This document shows, one piece after another, positions 44,963-54,482 of a stretch of DNA of 64,000 bases. The translations under genes and the position numbers were made by a program. How positions within the stretch are numbered: position 1 is the stretch's first letter; every line of letters begins with the position of its first letter. The notes under the pieces are model-generated. The model did no database searches, was not told where the DNA came from, and worked only from the letters and a program-made list of their open reading frames with translations. The stretch is from NCBI RefSeq assembly GCF_024330105.1, contig NZ_JANDHW010000003.1, positions 268,361 to 332,360 on the forward strand. Direction: 5' to 3'. This DNA comes from Coprobacter tertius. GTDB lineage: Bacteria; Bacteroidota; Bacteroidia; Bacteroidales; Coprobacteraceae.

Positions 44963-46054
44963 CCAGATATTTATAATTTCCCCGATAAATAATTCGGTGT
45001 CGTTTTGCGGTTGCACGGCGAGTTTACGGCATTCGATAATAACCGAAGCTCCTTCGGGCGAGATGTTGCCCGATGGCAAAACCGTCTTGTTTATGCTGCC
45101 TTCGGTACCGGATACAATCGCTTCGGCAACGTCTTTTTTATCATAGAAAGATAAGGTATAGGTTCCGTTTTCTTTCATCCGGGCATTGATGCCGAGAGTG
45201 GGAGAGATGTTACAATAAGTAACAACGGAATTCAGTATTTCCCCTAAACCGCCCCAGTTTCCGGTAACGTATTCGGCCCGATTACTTTCTCCTGTAGAAA
45301 TGATCATCGCGTCTTCACCCATTTTGCGGGAGATCGCAGCCGGTATATTCCGGGGAGATATCGCTTTGTACCCTTTCAAATCGAGAAGTACCGGCTTTTT
45401 ATTTACATTCTTTTCTTTTTCTGCGTCTGGTTTTATACCGAGTACGGTTTGTAATTCATTGAAAAGAGAATCTACGAAATCGATGGTTCCTACCCGGAAT
45501 TTGCCCGGGATAGCCCATAATTTATCTTTCCGGATCGCTTTTTTATCGGTAATCCAGTCTTCTGCTTTATATTTATTCAGCACGTTGGGCTGGTCGTAAA
45601 TATAGCTGATGTTGGTTATTTCCATTGTACATTGCCCTGGTTTGCAGGTGATGATAGCGAGGTATTTTACCGTAGTGCGGTCGATGTATAGTATTTTTTT
45701 GCTGAATACGATATACTCCATCGCTTGGGCGACGATTTTGCCTTCTTGCGGATTGGCGAACTGTATAACCCGTTGTATATTTACATCTTCGTTATTCTCG
45801 GGTGTACTGAACCTGTTTTGAGCCCATTTGAGAACTTCGTCATAAATTTGTTTTTCGGTAGCACCCGGTACTTCGAAAGTTTTCGAGAAAACAATCATCC
45901 CGTTTTTTACAGGTACCGCTCCGGCCATATACCGGCTCATATCTTTTTCTTGTTTTTGCGCCGCCGCTAAAACCGGAGAAAATGCCAGTAGAAGCAATAG
46001 TAATTTGATATACGGCACCGTGCCGTTGTGAGAATTCTTATTTTTCATAGTCAT
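44951..46054 (-). CDS. exported DUF4468 domain protein
   Basis: 367 aa with a signal peptide (start at 46054 or the ATG two codons later, 46048; cleavage after about residue 32, 'PVLAAAQ'). Residues 50-165 are the DUF4468 domain, with the typical 'FSKTFEVPGATEKQIYDEVLKWA' and 'YLAIITCKPGQCTMEITNISY', a TBP-like fold common in Bacteroidales. The C-terminal about 170 residues contain repeated small 'VTGNWGGLGE' and 'SPTLGINARMKENGTYTLSFYDK' elements with no known function. It is an envelope protein of unknown role. Its terminator overlaps the coding end. Confidence 0.85.
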   Translation of the reverse strand: MTMKNKNSHNGTVPYIKLLLLLLAFSPVLAAAQKQEKDMSRYMAGAVPVKNGMIVFSKTFEVPGATEKQIYDEVLKWAQNRFSTPENNEDVNIQRVIQFANPQEGKIVAQAMEYIVFSKKILYIDRTTVKYLAIITCKPGQCTMEITNISYIYDQPNVLNKYKAEDWITDKKAIRKDKLWAIPGKFRVGTIDFVDSLFNELQTVLGIKPDAEKEKNVNKKPVLLDLKGYKAISPRNIPAAISRKMGEDAMIISTGESNRAEYVTGNWGGLGEILNSVVTYCNISPTLGINARMKENGTYTLSFYDKKDVAEAIVSGTEGSINKTVLPSGNISPEGASVIIECRKLAVQPQNDTELFIGEIINIWIKE

Positions 46055-46104
46055 TTTTTATTAATGATATTCTGCGCCTAAAGATAATAAGTTTTGGTTT
46101 TGCT

Positions 46105-47604
46105 TTACAGCCTGACTACTTTCTTTTTCCCTTTTTTACTTTCGTTATGAATACGATCGACAGAGGTTACGATATATACCCAGGAGTCGTTGCCTTTGAG
46201 ATAGGGTAATTTATAACCGGTATCGCGCGTGATCGCCTGTATATGAGACGGATCGGAGAGGTTTACCGGCTCGTCTTTTCTGAAACGGTATATGCAGTAA
46301 TATACGGGATATTGTATTTTGTTGCGGCGTCCTCTCGGCCGTTTCCACTCGAGAACGTATCCCTGCGATGTCCAGCGGGCTTTTAACCGGCGTACTTCTT
46401 TGGGCGTTTTATCGCTGATACGGGTATAGGCCGGGATAAGTGCCGGTGTCGTAAAATATTTATCTTGAAGATAGGTATCTATGTTTCCATAATTATCGAT
46501 AAGCTCGGAAGCCGGCCAGAAACAGATTCCCGAAATGTTTTCGAAACTGCGGTTCAGTTGCATTTTCCGTTCGAGCTGCGTACCGCTTTCGCTGTAATCG
46601 GGTGCGTTTAGGGTACGTTTTACATCTTGCCCGATGTATAAATGACGACCGTTGGCATGCCGGTTCCACCAATATATCAGTTTTTCCGAACAGGCTGCCT
46701 TGTGGCCTATCTCCCAATATAATTGTGGAAGCAGGTAATCGATCCATCCCATACGGGTCCATAACAGTACGTCGGCATACAGATCGTCGTAATTTTGCAG
46801 GCCGTTGGTATCGCTGCCGTCCGGATCGCTTTTGGCATTCCGGTAAATACCGAAAGGACTGATGCCGAACCGCACCCAGGGCTTTATGTGTTTTATGCTT
46901 TTGTTCAGTTCTTCGATGAGGATGTTTACATTATTTCTTCTCCATGTATTCCGATCTGTTCCTTTCCCGTACTTCGCATAACTGGCGTCGTCGGGGAAAG
47001 GCATACCGTTGACGGGGTAGGGATAAAAATAATCGTCCATGTGTATGGCATCTACATCGTACCTTTTTACGATATCTTTAACCACATCGCAGATAAACTC
47101 GCGGGGACCGGGTAAACCGGGGTCGAATACCAGTTGTTTGCCATATTGAACAAGCCATTCGGGGTGCTTGTGGGCGATGTGGGTTACGGCCAGCGGCTCT
47201 GTCGCCTGACTGGCTACCCGGTAAGGATTCAGCCACGCGTGAAATTCCATATTACGGGCGTGGCATTCGTCGATGAGAAATTTCATCGGATCCCAAAAGG
47301 GGGAAGGAGCCTTGCCTTGCTGTCCGGTAAGGAAACGGCTCCAAGGTTCGAGATCTGAAGGGTAAAAAGCGTCGGCCATGGGACGTACCTGAAAAATGAC
47401 CGCGTTGATTCCCGTTTTCTGCAATTTGTCGAGCATATCGATAAAATAACGTTGCATCCGGTCACGGTCCATTTTCTGATACTGAGGCTGGAAGACCGTT
47501 TGTATCCACGCGCCTCGGAATTCTCGTTTGGGAGCCTGTTGGGGGAATACATATGCGTTGAAGCAAAAAATAAGCAGGGTGATAAAAAAGATTGTCCGTT
47601 TCAT
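46105..47604 (-). CDS. GHL10-type glycoside hydrolase (DUF187)
   Basis: 499 aa from the ATG at 47602-47604, which opens a signal peptide; the ATG at 47631 would add nine residues in front of it. The catalytic barrel (about 30-370) has '[15 protein letters not shown]', '[19 protein letters not shown]', '[10 protein letters not shown]' and '[16 protein letters not shown]', the family's acidic DD pair. '[15 protein letters not shown]' and '[12 protein letters not shown]' follow. A fibronectin-type III-like C-terminal region (about 400-499) is typical. It is probably a cell-envelope or secreted hydrolase acting on peptidoglycan-related or other glycans; substrate specificity is not proven in the family. 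Confidence 0.9.
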   Translation of the reverse strand: MKRTIFFITLLIFCFNAYVFPQQAPKREFRGAWIQTVFQPQYQKMDRDRMQRYFIDMLDKLQKTGINAVIFQVRPMADAFYPSDLEPWSRFLTGQQGKAPSPFWDPMKFLIDECHARNMEFHAWLNPYRVASQATEPLAVTHIAHKHPEWLVQYGKQLVFDPGLPGPREFICDVVKDIVKRYDVDAIHMDDYFYPYPVNGMPFPDDASYAKYGKGTDRNTWRRNNVNILIEELNKSIKHIKPWVRFGISPFGIYRNAKSDPDGSDTNGLQNYDDLYADVLLWTRMGWIDYLLPQLYWEIGHKAACSEKLIYWWNRHANGRHLYIGQDVKRTLNAPDYSESGTQLERKMQLNRSFENISGICFWPASELIDNYGNIDTYLQDKYFTTPALIPAYTRISDKTPKEVRRLKARWTSQGYVLEWKRPRGRRNKIQYPVYYCIYRFRKDEPVNLSDPSHIQAITRDTGYKLPYLKGNDSWVYIVTSVDRIHNESKKGKKKVVRL

Positions 47605-47744
47605 CAGGTAAAAATTTGGAATTGCAGGCAAAAGTAAAAAAACTTATCGTGAAATTTATATCATTCGCTCATTCTCTGATGAATATTTTGTACTTTTGTG
47701 TCACTTTTTATAATGCCGTAAGAAATAAATTAGAAAAATACTCT

Positions 47745-50372
47745 ATGGAAGAAATCGCTTCGAAGTATAACCCTGCCGAGGTAGAGGAAAAATGGTATGC
47801 CTATTGGCTGAAAAACGGATATTTTAAATCGAAACCCGATGGACGCGAACCTTATACGGTCGTGATACCGCCTCCGAATGTGACCGGAGTTCTGCACATG
47901 GGACATATGCTGAACAATACGATACAGGATATTTTGGTGCGTAGGGCCCGCATGACAGGAAAAAATGCGTGCTGGGTACCGGGTACCGACCATGCTTCTA
48001 TCGCTACCGAGGCGAAAGTGGTGAATAAGCTGGCTTCGGAAGGGATTAAGAAAACAGACCTTACCCGAGACGAATTTTTGAAACATGCTTGGGAGTGGAC
48101 CGATACCCATGGCGGAATTATTTTGAAACAGTTACGTAAACTGGGCGCTTCCTGCGATTGGGACCGTACCGCTTTTACCATGGACGAGAAACGTTCGGAA
48201 AGCGTTTTGAAAGTTTTTGCCGACCTCTATAATAAAGGTATGATTTACCGCGGAGTGCGTATGGTGAACTGGGATCCGAAAGCCTTGACGGCTCTCTCGG
48301 ACGAAGAAGTCGTATATAAGGAGGAACACAGCAAACTGTATTATCTGCGTTACCGGATAGAAGGCGGGGAGGGGAAATATATCGTTGTGGCTACGACACG
48401 TCCCGAAACGATACTCGGGGATAGCGCCGTATGCGTGAATCCGAACGATGAGCGTTACGGTTTTCTGAAAGGTAAAAAAGTAATCGTTCCGCTGGTGAAC
48501 CGTGCCGTGCCGATTATTATGGACGATTATGTAGATATCGAATTCGGTACGGGCTGTCTTAAAGTAACTCCCGCTCATGATGTAAACGATTATATGCTGG
48601 GTGAAAAATATAATCTGCCGACAATCGACGTATTTAACGATAACGGGACGATCAGCGAAGCGGGTGGATTATATGTGGGAATGGATCGCTTCGATGTGCG
48701 TAAGCAGATTGCGGAGGATCTCGAAAAGGCCGGACTGATGGAAAAGATCGAGGATTATAACAATAAAGTCGGTTACTCGGAACGAACCAATGTGGTGATC
48801 GAACCGAAACTTTCGATGCAGTGGTTCCTGAAAATGAGCGATCTTGCTAAGCCTGCTCTCGAAGCTGTGGTGAACGACGATATACGGTTCTTTCCCGCTA
48901 AATATAAGAATACCTATAAATACTGGATGGAAAATATCAAAGACTGGTGTATTTCACGCCAGCTTTGGTGGGGACACCGTATACCGGCTTATTATCTGCC
49001 CGGAGGCGGTTACGTCGTGGCGGTAAACGACGAGGATGCTGTGAAAGCCGCTCGGGAAAAGACCGGAAACAAGGATTTGCAGTTAAGCGATTTGCGCCAG
49101 GATGAAGATTGCCTCGATACCTGGTTTTCTTCCTGGTTATGGCCTATTTCTTTGTTTGACGGGATAAATAATCCCGGAAATGAAGAGATGCGTTATTATT
49201 ATCCTACCAGCGACTTGGTAACGGGACCCGATATTATTTTCTTCTGGGTGGCCCGTATGATTATGGCCGGTTATGAATATGAAAAAGATAAGCCGTTTAA
49301 AAATGTATATTTTACCGGTATCGTGAGAGATAAACTGGGCCGGAAGATGTCGAAATCGCTGGGTAATTCTCCCGATCCGCTCGAGCTGATCGATAAGTAC
49401 GGCGCCGATGGCGTGCGTATGGGGATGATGTTGTCGGCTCCTGCCGGTAACGATATTCTTTTTGATGATGCCTTGTGCGAGCAGGGACGTAATTTTAATA
49501 ATAAAATATGGAACGCTTTCCGCTTGGTAAAAGGTTGGACGGTAGATTCTTCATTGCAGCAACCCGAGTCGGCCGCTACGGCTGTACGCTGGTTCGACGC
49601 GATGTTGAGCCGGACAGCGGAAGAGGTGGCCGATCTGTTTGGAAAATATCGTCTTTCTGAGGCTCTGATGGCTGTTTATAAACTTTTTTGGGACGAATTT
49701 TCATCTTGGTATCTCGAAATGGTGAAACCGGGGTATCAACAACCGATCGATAAAGAAACGTATGAAGAGACGCTCCGTTTCTTCGATGCCTTATTGAGGC
49801 TGTTGCATCCGTTTATGCCTTTTATAACCGAAGAGCTGTGGCAACATATCTCTCCGCGTAAAGAGGGGGAAAGTATCATGGTCGCTCTTGTTCCTGAGGT
49901 AAAACCGGTCGATGGGCAATTGATAACGGATTTTGAAAAAACGAAGGAAATTATTTCGGGAGTACGTACTATTCGTTTACAGAAAAATATTCCTAATAAA
50001 GAGCCGCTTATTTTACAGGTAGTCGGTAAACATGATAGCGGAAACGATGCTGTAATCGTAAAACTGGCCAATTTGTCGGCGATAGAAACGGTAAGTGAAA
50101 AAGAGGCTACTGCAGCTTCGTTTTTGGTAGGAACTACCGAATATGCTGTTCCACTCGGTAACAATATAGATGTAGAAACCGAGTTGAAAAAACTGGAAGA
50201 CGAACTTAAATATTTACAGGGATTTTTGAAATCGGTAAAAGCCAAACTTGCTAACGAGCGTTTTGTAAATAATGCTCCGGCGCAGGTGGTTGAGAATGAA
50301 AGAAAGAAACAGGCGGATGCCGAGAGTAAAATTAAATCACTGGAAGAAGGTATCGCTATTTTGAAGAAATAA
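47745..50372 (+). CDS. valS: valyl-tRNA synthetase
   Basis: 875 aa, a normal ValRS length. It charges tRNA-Val and edits mischarged threonine. The HIGH motif is H51-M-G-H54 in 'VTGVLHMGH', KMSKS is K534-MSKS in '[14 protein letters not shown]', and the editing (CP1) domain lies between, with '[13 protein letters not shown]'. A C-terminal coiled coil with the alternating '[22 protein letters not shown]' pattern is the tRNA-binding arm. I chose the ATG at 47745 over 47592, whose leader has no family match. The box TACTTTTG at 47691-47698 marks a promoter. It is cytoplasmic. Confidence 0.97.
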   Translation: MEEIASKYNPAEVEEKWYAYWLKNGYFKSKPDGREPYTVVIPPPNVTGVLHMGHMLNNTIQDILVRRARMTGKNACWVPGTDHASIATEAKVVNKLASEGIKKTDLTRDEFLKHAWEWTDTHGGIILKQLRKLGASCDWDRTAFTMDEKRSESVLKVFADLYNKGMIYRGVRMVNWDPKALTALSDEEVVYKEEHSKLYYLRYRIEGGEGKYIVVATTRPETILGDSAVCVNPNDERYGFLKGKKVIVPLVNRAVPIIMDDYVDIEFGTGCLKVTPAHDVNDYMLGEKYNLPTIDVFNDNGTISEAGGLYVGMDRFDVRKQIAEDLEKAGLMEKIEDYNNKVGYSERTNVVIEPKLSMQWFLKMSDLAKPALEAVVNDDIRFFPAKYKNTYKYWMENIKDWCISRQLWWGHRIPAYYLPGGGYVVAVNDEDAVKAAREKTGNKDLQLSDLRQDEDCLDTWFSSWLWPISLFDGINNPGNEEMRYYYPTSDLVTGPDIIFFWVARMIMAGYEYEKDKPFKNVYFTGIVRDKLGRKMSKSLGNSPDPLELIDKYGADGVRMGMMLSAPAGNDILFDDALCEQGRNFNNKIWNAFRLVKGWTVDSSLQQPESAATAVRWFDAMLSRTAEEVADLFGKYRLSEALMAVYKLFWDEFSSWYLEMVKPGYQQPIDKETYEETLRFFDALLRLLHPFMPFITEELWQHISPRKEGESIMVALVPEVKPVDGQLITDFEKTKEIISGVRTIRLQKNIPNKEPLILQVVGKHDSGNDAVIVKLANLSAIETVSEKEATAASFLVGTTEYAVPLGNNIDVETELKKLEDELKYLQGFLKSVKAKLANERFVNNAPAQVVENERKKQADAESKIKSLEEGIAILKK

Positions 50373-50395
50373 CGATTGTTTTTTACTTGTTTTGT

Positions 50396-50515
50396 CCTTT
50401 CCTTCTCCTGTTGAGCGAGAGCGAAACAGGAGAAGGAAAGGTGTTTACAGAGCGGGGGTGTTCTCTTTTTTCCGGGCATCAGGAGATCTTTCGTTATCAC
50501 TCAGGATGACACAGA
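50396..50515. repeat. interspersed hairpin repeat, copy B
   Basis: A perfect 17-bp hairpin (50396-50412 with 50425-50441) encloses TGAGCGAGAGCG-like loop bases, followed by CCGGGC..CTTTCGTTATCACTCAGGATGACA. The stem sequence differs from copy A at many bases but remains fully paired. Confidence 0.78.
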
Positions 50516-50585
50516 AGGGATTCAGAAATGACAGGGCATAGCCCCGGGATGACCAAGGAGAGTTTTGATAATGGATAATGATTGT

Positions 50586-51215
50586 TTATTTCTTTATCAA
50601 TTCGAATCCGATAAGAACGCCTTCGTAGCTGTTTAAAATTGAGTTTACAGTTTTAACTGTCGTATTTTTACTGGCTAATGAGATCGTATTGATTAATTTT
50701 ACCAGTTTACCGGCATCGAATAACAATATAATTTTGTTCTGGGATTGAATTACTTTGGCATCGGATTTCCCGATATTTATTAACCCGGCCAACTGATAGT
50801 TCATATTTATTGTTTTTTCTTTTTCATCGATGGTAAAAGAACCGTTGAGTTTGCGGGATTTATAGAGGGTACTGAATGTACTGTCATTGGCAAAGGTATA
50901 ACCGAAGGAAGAAGAGCTTATGCCTGCTTTATCGTAGATTGTCTTCAGTTTGCTCTCTATTTGAGAAGCGATAATTTCCGCCCCGGCTTCTTTCAGTACG
51001 TTTTCGCTTTCGAATTCACAAGCGGGATTGGCATACATCCAGGTACCTTCGAGACTTTCGTATGATAAGTTTGTTATTTTGTCGGTGACTTTATTCACTA
51101 CATTCTCTACAGCATTTCCGAACAAGTTTTTTAACGCCTCTTTTTGATTTTGAGCATAACTGTTGGCCGTAAAGCACGCTATTATGACAAGAATACTGAA
51201 AATTTTCTTTTTCAT
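50586..51215 (-). CDS. exported DUF4923 (lipocalin-like) protein
   Basis: 209 aa with a signal peptide (cleavage near 'ANSYAQ', residue 21). After a short amphipathic helix ('LKNLFGNAVENVVNKVTDKI'), the 'LEGTWMYANPACEFESEN' start and a beta-rich body identify the DUF4923 family of lipocalin-like envelope proteins in Bacteroidales. A Gly/Ser linker and 'LAGLINIGKSDAKV' lie in the middle. The function is unknown. It is 33 bases downstream of the cytidylate-kinase-like gene and may be cotranscribed. Confidence 0.85.
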   Translation of the reverse strand: MKKKIFSILVIIACFTANSYAQNQKEALKNLFGNAVENVVNKVTDKITNLSYESLEGTWMYANPACEFESENVLKEAGAEIIASQIESKLKTIYDKAGISSSSFGYTFANDSTFSTLYKSRKLNGSFTIDEKEKTINMNYQLAGLINIGKSDAKVIQSQNKIILLFDAGKLVKLINTISLASKNTTVKTVNSILNSYEGVLIGFELIKK

Positions 51216-51248
51216 GATCCGATGTGATAATTTAAAATATATATGAGA

Positions 51249-51884
51249 TTATATCTTACCATTGAATTTCTTTTCGATAAAATCTTTTACAAACAGAGCG
51301 GTTCCCTCGCATCCGAGGATCGAAGAGTCGATCGACAGATCGTATGAAGCTGCGGCTCCCCATTCTTTATCGGTAAAGAAATTGTAATAGTTTTGTCTCA
51401 TTTTATTCTTTTTTTCAGCCAGTTCTGCCGCTTCTTCCGGAGTCATGTCCTCTCCCGATCTCGAAATAATACGGTCTATCCGGTTTTTGAGTGGAGCGTG
51501 TATGAAAACACTTACACAGGACGGGCAGTTTCTTAAAATATAATCGGCGCATCGGCCTACGATAACGCAAGGTTTCGTATTGGTAATGTTTATGATTACG
51601 TCTGACTGATATTTAAAAATGGTTTCGTTATTGAGTGACCCGTCGCTACCGAATGACGACCCGAAAGGAGTCCATACCACTGTGAAAAAATTTCGTAACG
51701 ACCGGGGAGCTTTTTCATCGGCTTTTTCAAAAAACTCGGGACTCAAACCGCTTTCTTTTGCAGCTTCATTAATCAATTCTTTGTCGAAATAATCTATCCC
51801 GAAGAGTTCTGCCAGTCGTTTTCCGACTTCTCGACCACCGCTTCCGAATTGTCGTCCGATCGTGATTACAAGATTCTGTTTCAT
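51249..51884 (-). CDS. cytidylate kinase-like family protein
   Basis: 211 aa of the AAA_26 cytidylate-kinase-like family: 'ITIGRQFGSGGREVGKRLAELFGIDYFDKELI' gives a modified P-loop (G-S-G-G-R) and the nucleoside monophosphate-binding lid region ('RIISRSGEDMTPEEAAELAEKKNKMRQNYYNFFTDKEWG'). These proteins lack the exact Walker A of Cmk, and their substrate is unknown. It is cytoplasmic. The DUF4923 gene follows on the same strand after 33 bases. Confidence 0.9.
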   Translation of the reverse strand: MKQNLVITIGRQFGSGGREVGKRLAELFGIDYFDKELINEAAKESGLSPEFFEKADEKAPRSLRNFFTVVWTPFGSSFGSDGSLNNETIFKYQSDVIINITNTKPCVIVGRCADYILRNCPSCVSVFIHAPLKNRIDRIISRSGEDMTPEEAAELAEKKNKMRQNYYNFFTDKEWGAAASYDLSIDSSILGCEGTALFVKDFIEKKFNGKI

Positions 51885-52086
51885 CTTTTAATAACTAACT
51901 ATAAATAGTTTTTTTGATATGCAAACTTACAAAGTTTAATCGGAATAAACAGAGAAATGGTTTAAAAATAGAGATAAAATATATCTTTCGAGCACACGAA
52001 AATGCGCTGGATTGATAGAATGACAATATGGATATAATATCGATATTTTATTACTAATCATTATATTTGCCATAAAACTATATAAT

Positions 52087-52968
52087 ATGAAGATGAAAGA
52101 TGTTTCTTTTCCGGTGATAAATATTTCGGTGATTAAAGAAAATATGCAAGTAGATTCTTTCAATGATGAATTGTCGGTTTTTGAACAAACTCCTGATAAA
52201 TATGCTATCGGTCATCCTTTAAAAAATGAGGTAATCATGTTTGTTCTTTGTCTTAAAGGAACATTCGAGATAGAACTGAATCAGTCTCGTTATGTAATTA
52301 GTCAAAACGACCTTTTTGTGTTGATGCCCGATACGCTTTGGCAATTCATATATCAATCTCCCGACTTTAAAGCTTGTTTTATTGTTATATCTCGTCGTTT
52401 TTTAGATAGTTTTCAGGTAGATATAAAGAAATTGCTGCCGTTGTTTTTCTATATCATGGAAAATCCGCAGATACATCTTAACGATGAAGAAGTGGCTACC
52501 CTGACCGAATATTATTCGATGTTGAAGAAAAAAGTAAAGAATCCTAAAAACAGCTCTTCGGAGATCGTGTATTATCTGGCGCAGGCTCTTGCCTTCGAGA
52601 TAAACGACTGTTACGCCAAACGAAAAGAAGGTTTGCAGATACCTAACAGCCGCCGGGTGGAAATAGCGAGGGAATTTACCCGCCTTGTTATAGAAGAATA
52701 CGACCGGCACAGAGATGTTTCTTATTATGCCGACCGGTTGTATATTTCTCCAAAACATTTGTCGGTCGTTATGAAAGACGTCAGCGGGGAAACTGCCGGG
52801 GAATGGATTACTTCTTATGTAATCTTACAGGCAAAGGTTTTACTTAAAACCTCTAACCTTACGATACAGCAGATATCGCAGAAGCTGAATTTTGCCAACC
52901 AGTCATTTTTCGGCAAATATTTTAAACGATATACCGGAATGACTCCTAACGAATACCGTACAGAGTAA
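52087..52968 (+). CDS. AraC family transcriptional regulator
   Basis: 293 aa. The N-terminal half is an AraC-type cupin ligand domain ('FEIELNQSRYVISQNDLFVLMPDTLWQF'). The C-terminal about 100 residues are two helix-turn-helix units: 'DVSYYADRLYISPKHLSVVMKDVSGETAGEWI' and 'LTIQQISQKLNFANQSFFGKYFKRYTGMTPNEYR'. The start is at 52087 or the second ATG at 52093. A TATATTTG box lies at 52062-52069. Targets are unknown; the neighbouring NDH-2 gene is convergent, so it is not an obvious target. Confidence 0.92.
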   Translation: MKMKDVSFPVINISVIKENMQVDSFNDELSVFEQTPDKYAIGHPLKNEVIMFVLCLKGTFEIELNQSRYVISQNDLFVLMPDTLWQFIYQSPDFKACFIVISRRFLDSFQVDIKKLLPLFFYIMENPQIHLNDEEVATLTEYYSMLKKKVKNPKNSSSEIVYYLAQALAFEINDCYAKRKEGLQIPNSRRVEIAREFTRLVIEEYDRHRDVSYYADRLYISPKHLSVVMKDVSGETAGEWITSYVILQAKVLLKTSNLTIQQISQKLNFANQSFFGKYFKRYTGMTPNEYRTE

Positions 52969-52975
52969 TTTCACT

Positions 52976-54244
52976 TTACTTGTTTTTGCGTTTTGGCGGA
53001 CGTATGAGCAGACGTAACGCTGTTGTATAGGTGAAGTAATACCACATCCAGTTTATAAATGTAAAAATCTTGTTTTTCATTCCCATAAGGGAAATTAAAT
53101 GCACTCCCATCCAAATCATCCAAGCCGGTCGACCGTAAAAATGCATTTTAGCGATGTCGGCGACAGCCCGGTTTCGGCCTATAGTTGCCATGCTTCCTTT
53201 GTCATTGTATCGGAAGGGTTTCGGATCGATTCTTTTGTTGAGGTTAGAGGCGAGGTTGCGAGCTTGTTGTATCGCTACCTGTGCCAGTTGCGGGTGTCCG
53301 TGCGGGAATGCCGGTGTCTCCATATAACAAACGTCTCCGATTGCGAATACGTTATCGATATCTTTTATTCGATTGTATTCGTCGGTAATGATGCGACCGG
53401 CTTTGTTTACCGATTCTTGAGGAATCCCCGGTGCGGGTTCTCCGGTTACACCGGCTGTCCAGATTACCGTATCGCAAACCAGTTGGTTCCCGTTGTTGAA
53501 TGTTAATTCGGTTCCGTTATAAGATGAGAGTATGAGGTTGAGTTTGACTTCTACTTCGAGTTGACGGAGATATTGCAGAGATTTTATAGAAGATTCGTTA
53601 CTCATTGTGCGCAGCAGGCGGTCGCTGCCTTCTACAAGAACAACACGTACTTCGCTTTTGATAATATCGGGATATTCCCGGGCTAAAATGTATTTTTTCA
53701 TTTCTCCCAGTGCGCCGGCTACTTCTACACCGGTAGGTCCTCCGCCGATAACAACAAAACAAAGCATGTGTTTGCGTTGTTCGGCGTCATTGCACGTGGA
53801 TGCCCTCTCGAGAGCCCATAAGACCTGATTGCGGATGGCGATGGCGTCGGTGGTTGACTTCAACGTGTACACTTTATCTTCGAGCTGGTTGTTGCCGAAA
53901 AAGTTCGATGTAGTGCCTGTGGCTATAATGAGAAAATCGTAACTGATATTACCTGTTGAAGTTTCGACGATTTTGTTGTCGGTATCTACCCGCAGGAATT
54001 CGCCCATCCATAGCTGTAGATTTTTCCTTTTACGTAATTCCTGTCTGAAAGGGAAACATACCGACGCCGGCTCGAGTCCGGCAGAAGCTACTTGATAAAA
54101 TAACGGCGGAAAAGCGTGATAATTATTGCGATCTACAAGAATTATATTATAAATTTCGCTATCGAGATTGCTAATGAGATTCATCCCGGCGAACCCACCG
54201 CCGATAATTACGATTCGCTGCTTGTCTTTGCTTATTGTCAACAT
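52976..54244 (-). CDS. ndh: type II NADH dehydrogenase
   Basis: 422 aa with two Rossmann folds: 'RIVIIGGGFAGMNLISNL' (FAD) and 'FVVIGGGPTGVEVAGALGEM' (NADH). 'YDFLIIATGT' and 'VIWTAGV' follow, and 'DNVFAIGDV' is the FAD-contacting motif. A C-terminal amphipathic membrane-binding helix ('FINWMWYYFTYTTALRLLI') is typical of NDH-2. It oxidises NADH and reduces menaquinone at the cytoplasmic side of the inner membrane without proton pumping. It is transcribed alone, convergent with the AraC gene. Confidence 0.93.
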   Translation of the reverse strand: MLTISKDKQRIVIIGGGFAGMNLISNLDSEIYNIILVDRNNYHAFPPLFYQVASAGLEPASVCFPFRQELRKRKNLQLWMGEFLRVDTDNKIVETSTGNISYDFLIIATGTTSNFFGNNQLEDKVYTLKSTTDAIAIRNQVLWALERASTCNDAEQRKHMLCFVVIGGGPTGVEVAGALGEMKKYILAREYPDIIKSEVRVVLVEGSDRLLRTMSNESSIKSLQYLRQLEVEVKLNLILSSYNGTELTFNNGNQLVCDTVIWTAGVTGEPAPGIPQESVNKAGRIITDEYNRIKDIDNVFAIGDVCYMETPAFPHGHPQLAQVAIQQARNLASNLNKRIDPKPFRYNDKGSMATIGRNRAVADIAKMHFYGRPAWMIWMGVHLISLMGMKNKIFTFINWMWYYFTYTTALRLLIRPPKRKNK

Positions 54245-54482
54245 TTTATTTCCGATTTATATACGTTAAAACATAATTACATATATATAAGTTTGTTTTG
54301 CCGTGCTTTCTCAGGGTATTGACAAATAACTTTGTGCAAAAATACATTTAATTGTCCGGAAAAATCGTTTAACAAGAAAGAAAATCTATAAAATATAAAT
54401 ATGGTTTCTGTGAATAATAGATAATTTATATACATTTGTAGGTTAACAAAAAAGAATCCGGATATTTTTACCGAATTGAATT

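Noticed and set aside
50373..50585. A small gene after valS
   Set aside because: The open stretches here belong to the hairpin repeat and have no start or ribosome-binding context.
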